The notes under the pieces were generated by a model. It did no database searches. It saw nothing but the letters and a program-made list of their open reading frames with translations, and had not been told where the DNA came from. Shown in pieces: positions 42,966 through 43,857 of a stretch of 43,857 nt of DNA (its first letter is position 1; every line of letters starts with the position of its first letter). The position numbers were made by a program, and so were the translations under genes. The stretch comes from an uncultured Gammaproteobacteria bacterium (GTDB lineage Bacteria > Pseudomonadota > Gammaproteobacteria > PS1 > Pseudothioglobaceae), in NCBI GenBank assembly GCA_902556205.1, contig CACDVH010000011.1, positions 1 through 43,857 of the forward strand. The letters run 5' to 3'.

Positions 42966-42979
42966 TTTTTTCTCTAAAT

Positions 42980-43366
42980 TTAACAGCAAGAGCAGGATGG
43001 AGGGTCTATCTTTGGAGGAGTAGCAATACCCTCTTCTGATATAACGCCGTCTTTATAAATAATGTATTTTCCAGATGGTCTTCCCTTTTTCATCATAATT
43101 TCTGAACTCAGTTGACCCTTACCATTCCAAGTGAGGGCTTTACCATGCTCTAAGTTGTTTTTATAAGTCAACTCTTGAAGTAACTGACCATCTTCTTTCC
43201 ACTCCCTGAGCTTACCTTGAAGAAGTCCTTTAGAGTAATATGCCTCAGATGCGATAGAACCTGAGGCATACTTATAGACTTCCTTACCGTGCTTCAAACC
43301 ATCTTTATAGAAAGTCTCAAGAGACATTCCATTTTCTATAGTCTCGGTTTGAAGTCCGTCTTTCAT
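42980..43366 (-). CDS. MORN-variant repeat protein with Cys-rich C-terminus
   Basis: A 128-residue cytosolic protein made of about five MORN-like beta-hairpin repeats (FYKDGLKHGKEVYKY, YYSKGLLQGKLREWKEDG, YKNNLEHGKALTWNGKG, MMKKGRPSGKYIIYKDG). It resembles the repeat proteins sometimes named YwqK. No signal peptide. The C-terminus is PPSCSCC, three Cys within four residues, a possible metal- or thiol-binding tail. One base separates its ATG from the znuA stop, so it is probably translated with the zinc receptor. Function unknown. Confidence 0.78.
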   Translation of the reverse strand: MKDGLQTETIENGMSLETFYKDGLKHGKEVYKYASGSIASEAYYSKGLLQGKLREWKEDGQLLQELTYKNNLEHGKALTWNGKGQLSSEIMMKKGRPSGKYIIYKDGVISEEGIATPPKIDPPSCSCC

Positions 43367-43367
43367 A

Positions 43368-43857
43368 TTAGTCTTTTTTGGATAGACATTCGTGGAGGCT
43401 ATCAGCCATGTTACGGATCAGAGTGAAGTAGAGTTCTGGACCGTCCTTGATCGAAGCACCAAGCGGGTCAAGAACTCCAGTATTTGCTTGAGTTCCCTCT
43501 ATCACTGTAGAAACAAGCTTCGGCTCGAATTGAGGCTCTGAAAAGACACAGTGAGCGTTTAATTCATTAATCTTCTCTTTCAGCTCTCTAATGCGGTTGG
43601 CTCCTGGAACGACCTCAGGAGAGACCGTTATTGATCCAACTGCGCTCATACCAAATCGCTGCTCAAAGTATTGATAGGCATCATGAAATACAACATAGCC
43701 TTTCCCTTGCTCAGATTCAAGTTTCTTAGAAACTTCATCCATAAGCTGGTCGAGCTTCGTATTCATTTTGTTAGAGTTTGCTTCATATTTTGAAGCGTTA
43801 ACTGGGTCAAGCTCAATCAGCGCTAGCTTGATTTCATTAACCAAAACTTTGGCATTT
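43368..43857 (-). CDS. znuA: Zinc ABC transporter substrate-binding protein ZnuA (C-terminal part)
   Basis: Periplasmic zinc receptor of the cluster 9 family; the N-terminal half lies beyond the window end, and the frame is open to the last base. The visible 162 residues show the C-terminal lobe: GYVVFHDAYQYFEQRFGMSA, VGSITVSPEVVPGANR, AHCVFSEPQFEPKLVSTVIE and VLDPLGASIKDGPELYF. His in FHDAYQYF and Asp in LDPLG are zinc ligands; the CVFSEPQF signature is that of ZnuA rather than manganese receptors. The His-rich charged loop would be upstream, not visible. Confidence 0.92.
   Translation of the reverse strand, partial: NAKVLVNEIKLALIELDPVNASKYEANSNKMNTKLDQLMDEVSKKLESEQGKGYVVFHDAYQYFEQRFGMSAVGSITVSPEVVPGANRIRELKEKINELNAHCVFSEPQFEPKLVSTVIEGTQANTGVLDPLGASIKDGPELYFTLIRNMADSLHECLSKKD

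Noticed and set aside
42980-43366. YwqK-type antitoxin of a toxin-antitoxin pair
   Set aside because: The database-style name is often attached to MORN-variant proteins, but no toxin-like gene is next to it; its neighbours are znuA and ubiG.

Overview
This window is a contiguous piece of an AT-rich, gene-dense bacterial chromosome. It carries gammaproteobacterial gene orders: cmk-rpsA-ihfB, mlaC-murA-hisG-hisD, ffh divergent from a ypjD-like gene, and bcp-ubiG. Together with short intergenic spaces, ATGA overlaps between genes and a low-GC coding style, this suggests a streamlined marine gammaproteobacterium, for example the SUP05/Pseudothioglobus-like group. That placement is an inference; no rRNA is present to confirm it. 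I see no insertion sequence, phage, CRISPR array or integration site, and no stretch over 300 bases without a gene.

Bases 1-10,673 (+ strand) hold a nucleoside uptake and catabolism operon. Two BMP-family ABC permeases (the first cut by the window edge) are followed by cytidine deaminase, purine nucleoside phosphorylase, a long animal-type deoxyribose-phosphate aldolase, a two-domain ALDH16-type aldehyde dehydrogenase, thymidine phosphorylase, phosphopentomutase, adenosine deaminase and a purine phosphoribosyltransferase. Read together, they import nucleosides, free the bases for salvage, and burn (deoxy)ribose phosphate to glyceraldehyde-3-phosphate plus acetaldehyde, which the dehydrogenase can oxidise.

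Bases 10,700-16,660 (- strand) hold an oppABCDF oligopeptide importer, with a strong terminator between oppA and oppB and an unrecorded 43-residue membrane ORF at its 3' end. Bases 16,661-18,700 (- strand) hold a thioesterase and a small set of a DUF4396-like membrane protein, a lipoprotein cytochrome c and an exported beta-rich protein. A tRNA-Lys with its own promoter and terminator follows.

Bases 18,985-24,372 (- strand) run ihfB, rpsA, cmk, lysS, a TPR protein and ccmH (listed by coordinate, transcribed in reverse). Bases 24,409-32,667 carry uup and a HAD phosphatase, the opposing uvrC with a 59-residue membrane ORF behind it, then mlaC, murA, hisG and hisD. Bases 32,668-37,249 (- strand) are transport-rich: a lone ABC ATPase, three EamA/DMT permeases (two of them recent-looking paralogs), a DUF6580-like S-component-type membrane protein and a secreted DUF4430 protein. 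The last two are translated from one transcript and look like a micronutrient uptake pair.

Bases 37,331-43,857 hold ffh, a ypjD-like cytochrome-assembly membrane protein, a GFA-family protein, lepA, bcp, ubiG, a MORN-type repeat protein with a Cys-rich tail, and the C-terminal part of znuA.

The best candidates for undescribed biology are the DUF4430-DUF6580 pair, the exported-protein/cytochrome c/DUF4396 set, the MORN protein coupled to znuA, two small membrane ORFs at operon ends, paired repeats at the rpsA promoter, and a recurring pattern of -10 boxes placed so close to start codons that transcripts would be leaderless or nearly so.
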